A stretch of DNA of 8,715 nucleotides from Thalassospiraceae bacterium (GTDB taxonomy: Bacteria > Pseudomonadota > Alphaproteobacteria > Rhodospirillales > Magnetovibrionaceae), in assembly GCA_030637205.1 (NCBI GenBank), contig DAOVVL010000061.1, positions 1 through 8,715 of the forward strand, written 5' to 3'. Position numbers and translations under genes: made by a program. Below are positions 6,229 to 8,715 of this stretch, in pieces (the first letter of the stretch is position 1; the number at the start of each line of letters is the position of its first letter). The notes under the pieces are model-generated. The model was not told the origin of the DNA, did not search any database, and saw only the letters and a program-made list of their open reading frames with translations.

Positions 6229-6234
6229 GCTAAT
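6219..6234. promoter_or_regulatory. Putative ArsR-regulator operator upstream of the exporter operon
   Basis: ATTAGATATTGCTAAT has perfect 5-bp arms around six bases, identical in both arms to the site before arsR. It overlaps the likely -10 region of the exporter promoter. Repression of the exporter operon by the ArsR protein is inferred. Confidence 0.7.
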
Positions 6235-6390
6235 GTTTTTCATTGGCCGTTCGGCCTGCGAATAACAGCCAATAAATCATTGTTTTAGCTCAACTGAGCA
6301 CCCCTGCCGCCTTCGCATTTGTCGGCATTTGGCCGGTGGTTTGCTCAGGCGATCAATTTACATTTTTTCAAGCCGCCAAAGACCTATCAA

Positions 6391-7305
6391 ATGCAGATTT
6401 ACCTTCCCATTGCCGAAGTCTCGGTCAACATTTTCCTGATCCTTGGTATGGGTGGTGGTATCGGTTTTCTTTCCGGCCTCTTTGGCGTCGGCGGTGGTTT
6501 TTTGATGACCCCGCTGTTGATCTTCATTGGCATTCCCCCAGCCGTTGCCGTTGCCACCGAAGCCAACCAGATTGTGGCTTCTTCGGTTTCTGGCGTGCTG
6601 GCGCACTGGAAACGCGGCAACGTCGATTTCAAGATGGGTGCGGCGCTGCTGGTTGGTGGTGTGATCGGTTCCACGGCCGGTGTGTCGCTGTTTACCTTCC
6701 TGCGCGAACTGGGCCAGATCGATCTGGTGATTAAACTTTCCTACGTAGTGTTTTTGGGCATCATCGGCGGGTTGATGTTTGTTGAAAGCCTGCGCGCGCT
6801 TCTGCGTTCCAAACGCCAGGCCCCGCCAAAGCGTCGAACCCATTACTGGATTCACGGCCTGCCGTTCAAGATGCGCTTCAAGCGTTCCAAAGTTTATATC
6901 AGCGCCCTGCTACCGTTGGTGATCGGCATTATCGTCGGCATCCTTTCGGCCATCATGGGTGTTGGCGGCGGTTTCATCATGGTTCCGGCCATGATCTACC
7001 TGCTCGGTATGCCGACTTCGGTGGTGGTGGGAACGTCGCTGTTCCAGATCATTTTTGTGACCGCCAACGTCACCGTGCTGCAATCGGTTAACAACTACGC
7101 CGTTGACGTTGTGCTGGCGATATTGCTGTTGATCGGTGCCGTGATCGGCGCACAGTTTGGCGCGCGCGCCGGGGCCAAACTTGGCGGTGAACAGTTACGC
7201 ATTCTGCTGGCCCTGATGGTGCTTGGCGTTTGCGTCAAGATCGGCCTGGACCTGACGCTCACACCCGATGACCTGTTTGGCATCGCGCAAGACGGGGGGC
7301 ACTGA
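6391..7305 (+). CDS. TauE/SafE-family sulfite (sulfonate) exporter, membrane protein
   Basis: A 304-residue inner-membrane protein of the TauE/SafE type. It shows the internal two-fold repeat of the family: GFLSGLFGVGGGFLMTPLLI (about 25-44) and GILSAIMGVGGGFIMVPAMI (about 183-202), each a glycine-rich helix pair. A basic cytoplasmic loop (residues 137-168, rich in Lys and Arg) joins the halves; about eight membrane segments are visible. Members next to sox and taurine genes are thought to remove sulfite or related anions from the cytoplasm; the substrate here is inferred. A TTG at 6319 would add 24 residues, but MQIYLPIAE at 6391 matches the N-terminus I recall for close relatives, so 6391 is chosen. 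Its stop is 2 bases before the next ATG (TGATAATG), implying coupled translation. It is preceded by a regulator site shared with arsR. Confidence 0.88.
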   Translation: MQIYLPIAEVSVNIFLILGMGGGIGFLSGLFGVGGGFLMTPLLIFIGIPPAVAVATEANQIVASSVSGVLAHWKRGNVDFKMGAALLVGGVIGSTAGVSLFTFLRELGQIDLVIKLSYVVFLGIIGGLMFVESLRALLRSKRQAPPKRRTHYWIHGLPFKMRFKRSKVYISALLPLVIGIIVGILSAIMGVGGGFIMVPAMIYLLGMPTSVVVGTSLFQIIFVTANVTVLQSVNNYAVDVVLAILLLIGAVIGAQFGARAGAKLGGEQLRILLALMVLGVCVKIGLDLTLTPDDLFGIAQDGGH

Positions 7306-7307
7306 TA

Positions 7308-8066
7308 ATGAAAAAGTTCTGCCTCAACGCCCTGTTGTCGGTTTTTGTCTTTGCCGCCATGTCCGCCTTTTCCCATGCCACTTTGGCAGACAGTCTCGAC
7401 GTTGACCTGTCCAAACCGGAAGTGGAACTGACCACTTCGTTTGATGGCGCGCAGTTGCTGTTTTTTGGCGTTCACACCCCCGGCACCGATGTGATCGTGG
7501 TGGTGCGCGGCCCGGAAAAGGATACCCCGGTTCGGCGCAAGGAACGCATTGCAGGTATCTGGGTAAATTCTGACGAAGTTATGTTCAAAAAGGTGCCGAC
7601 CTTTTATTCGGCAGCAGCGACCCGCCCACCTGAGGAAATTCTCGATGCTGAAACCCTCAGGAAATTTGAAATCGGTGTTGAAAACCTGAACCTGGTTCCG
7701 GGAAATGCCATTTATTCGATGGATGATATAACTGTTTTTTCAGCAGGCCTGTTGCGTAACATGCAGCGCATCGAACTCTTCAGCGCCAAAATCGGCGAGA
7801 TTAAAAAAGTCGGCAAACAGTTGTTCCGCACCAATTTGTGGTTCCCGTCCAATGTCAACGTTGGCGGGTATATTGTAACGACGCACCTGGTAATGGACGG
7901 GAAAATTACCGAAACCAAGGTTACCAACATCCTGGTTCATAAAACCGGCATCGAAGCAGGTATTTACAATTTTGCCCACGATCACGCTTTATTATACGGC
8001 TTACTTGCAGTCTTGATCGCTGTAGTGTCAGGATGGAGTGCAAACGCCATTTTCAGAAAGGGATAA
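7308..8066 (+). CDS. TIGR02186-like exported protein with C-terminal membrane anchor
   Basis: This 252-residue protein has a signal peptide (MKKFCLNALL, hydrophobic core, cleavage probably near ATLA-D, residue 27), a mainly beta periplasmic domain of about 200 residues, and one membrane helix near the end (about 227-248, followed by FRKG). It resembles the alphaproteobacterial TIGR02186/Alph_Pro_TM family, of unknown function, whose genes are commonly beside TauE/SafE exporters. Features seen in the domain include FFGVHTPGTDVIVVVRGP near residues 52-69 and GIWVNSDEV near 83-91. The mature part has no cysteine, so no redox role is suggested. Translational coupling to the exporter, 2 bases upstream, suggests the two work together, perhaps as an accessory subunit on the periplasmic side; that is inference. 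Confidence 0.8.
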   Translation: MKKFCLNALLSVFVFAAMSAFSHATLADSLDVDLSKPEVELTTSFDGAQLLFFGVHTPGTDVIVVVRGPEKDTPVRRKERIAGIWVNSDEVMFKKVPTFYSAAATRPPEEILDAETLRKFEIGVENLNLVPGNAIYSMDDITVFSAGLLRNMQRIELFSAKIGEIKKVGKQLFRTNLWFPSNVNVGGYIVTTHLVMDGKITETKVTNILVHKTGIEAGIYNFAHDHALLYGLLAVLIAVVSGWSANAIFRKG

Positions 8067-8073
8067 ACTGAAT

Positions 8074-8601
8074 ATGTCTGATCCCAGGTTTGAAGAAATG
8101 AACTGTGAACCGCCCACACCCAAAGATGGTGGCAAAAAAAAGGAATTTACTTTTCTTTGTGTGGTCGATGATAGCGATGAGCTGAGCCGTGCGGTTCGCT
8201 TTTCCTGTCGCCGCGCCCAACGGGTTGGCGGTCGCGTGGCGCTGGTGTATGTGATCCAGCCTGCCGAATTCCAGCACTGGATGGCGGTTGGCGACCTGAT
8301 GCGCGAAGAAGCCCGCGAAGAAGCCGAACAGTTGATGAGTGTCATCGCCGAAAGCGTCACACGCTGCTCGGGCATGACGCCTGCGATCTATATCCGCGAA
8401 GGCAATACCACCGAAGAACTGATCGAGCTGATTGACGAAGAAGACAGCATCTCGCTTCTGGTTTTGGGTGCGGCCGCAGGCGACGATGGCCCCGGCCCGC
8501 TGGTCAGTTACTTCATGGAAAAAGCCGGCGGCAAGCTACGCGTTCCCATTACCGTGGTGCCCGGCTCGCTCAGCAATGAAGAAATCGATTCCATTACATA
8601 A
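8074..8601 (+). CDS. Universal stress protein (UspA family)
   Basis: This 175-residue cytoplasmic protein has one Usp domain at about 25-165. It begins with FTFLCVVDDSDELSRAV, where the D-x-S loop after strand 1 is typical, has a central acidic helix (MREEAREEAEQLM), and ends with SLLVLGAAAGDDGPGPLV and RVPITVVPGS. The last parts correspond to the ATP-binding G-x2-G-x9-G-S region, but the spacing is altered and an acidic GDDGPG loop is present, so nucleotide binding is uncertain. The ATG at 8074 is preferred over a GTG at 8038, which would overlap the previous gene by 29 bases; GGGA (about 8060-8063) is a modest ribosome site. It starts 7 bases after the TIGR02186-like gene and closes the exporter operon. 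Its role in sulfur metabolism is not known. Confidence 0.85.
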   Translation: MSDPRFEEMNCEPPTPKDGGKKKEFTFLCVVDDSDELSRAVRFSCRRAQRVGGRVALVYVIQPAEFQHWMAVGDLMREEAREEAEQLMSVIAESVTRCSGMTPAIYIREGNTTEELIELIDEEDSISLLVLGAAAGDDGPGPLVSYFMEKAGGKLRVPITVVPGSLSNEEIDSIT

Positions 8602-8613
8602 TTATTCCAAGAG

Positions 8614-8715
8614 CGTGCATTCGCACGGCGCACGCTTGTGCGCTTGGGTAAAGAACGCTCTAAGGAGCGGCGCACGCTTGCGTGCTTGGGAAAAATGCGC
8701 GGATTCGCACGGCAC
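8614..8715. repeat. GC-rich hairpin repeats, continuing past the window
   Basis: CGGCGCACGCTTG followed by a variable part and GCTTGGG occurs at 8626-8648 and again at 8668-8690, 42 bases apart. ATTCGCACGGC occurs at 8619-8629 and again at 8703-8713. Several units are self-complementary: CGTGC-ATTC-GCACG (8614-8627), GCGCAC-GCTT-GTGCGC (8628-8643) and GCACGC-TT-GCGTGC (8672-8685). No U-tract follows, so these are not clear terminators, and I see no convincing protein here. They look like an interspersed palindromic repeat family cut by the window edge. Confidence 0.6.

Noticed and set aside
6319..6390. TTG start giving a 24-residue N-terminal extension of the exporter
   Set aside because: No good ribosome site precedes it, and MQIYLPIAE at 6391 looks like the family's natural N-terminus.
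8038..8073. GTG start for the universal stress protein
   Set aside because: It would overlap the preceding gene by 29 bases and add residues outside the Usp domain; the ATG at 8074 sits cleanly after the previous stop.
8614..8715. CRISPR-like array
   Set aside because: The repeats are short, diverged and self-complementary, with no regular unique spacers and no cas genes nearby.

Overview
The window carries part of a periplasmic sulfur-oxidation (Sox) locus, most likely from an alphaproteobacterium. That placement rests on the soxY-soxZ-soxA-soxB order, a two-haem SoxA, the accessory CcdA/SoxW-type thiol proteins, a BigR/SqrR-like ArsR regulator, and a sulfite-exporter gene followed by a TIGR02186-type membrane protein, a pair typical of alphaproteobacteria. 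The genus cannot be fixed from the sequence alone.

Layout. (1) Plus strand, 1-4163: the 3' end of soxY, then soxZ, soxA, soxB and a ccdA/soxV-like gene. SoxYZ carries the sulfur substrate on the C-terminal SoxY cysteine. SoxA (with SoxX, not in this window) attaches thiosulfate to it. SoxB hydrolyses off sulfate. CcdA sends reducing power across the inner membrane to keep periplasmic thiols reduced. A strong hairpin terminator lies between soxA and soxB. (2) 4164-4474: a convergent intergenic region with two inverted repeats, one of them the terminator of the opposing operon. (3) Minus strand, 5675-4475: an exported DsrE-like protein followed by a SoxW-like periplasmic thioredoxin. (4) Plus strand, 5890-8601: an ArsR-family regulator, then a TauE/SafE-type sulfite exporter, a TIGR02186-like exported membrane-anchored protein and a universal stress protein. 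(5) 8602-8715: GC-rich hairpin repeats running off the window end.

The main new observation is a small regulon visible in the DNA. The 16-bp inverted repeat ATTAG-N6-CTAAT occurs upstream of arsR and upstream of the exporter operon, and a one-mismatch copy lies upstream of the minus-strand dsrE-soxW operon. Each touches or overlaps a likely -10 element. This suggests that the ArsR repressor controls itself, the thiol-handling pair and the sulfite export unit together. The regulator keeps the first sulfur-sensing cysteine of the BigR/SqrR group (C30), but at the position expected for the second (66 residues on) it has N96. SoxA also has a lipoprotein signal peptide, so the cytochrome may be membrane-tethered. 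soxX, soxCD and most of soxY are not in the window and may lie upstream.
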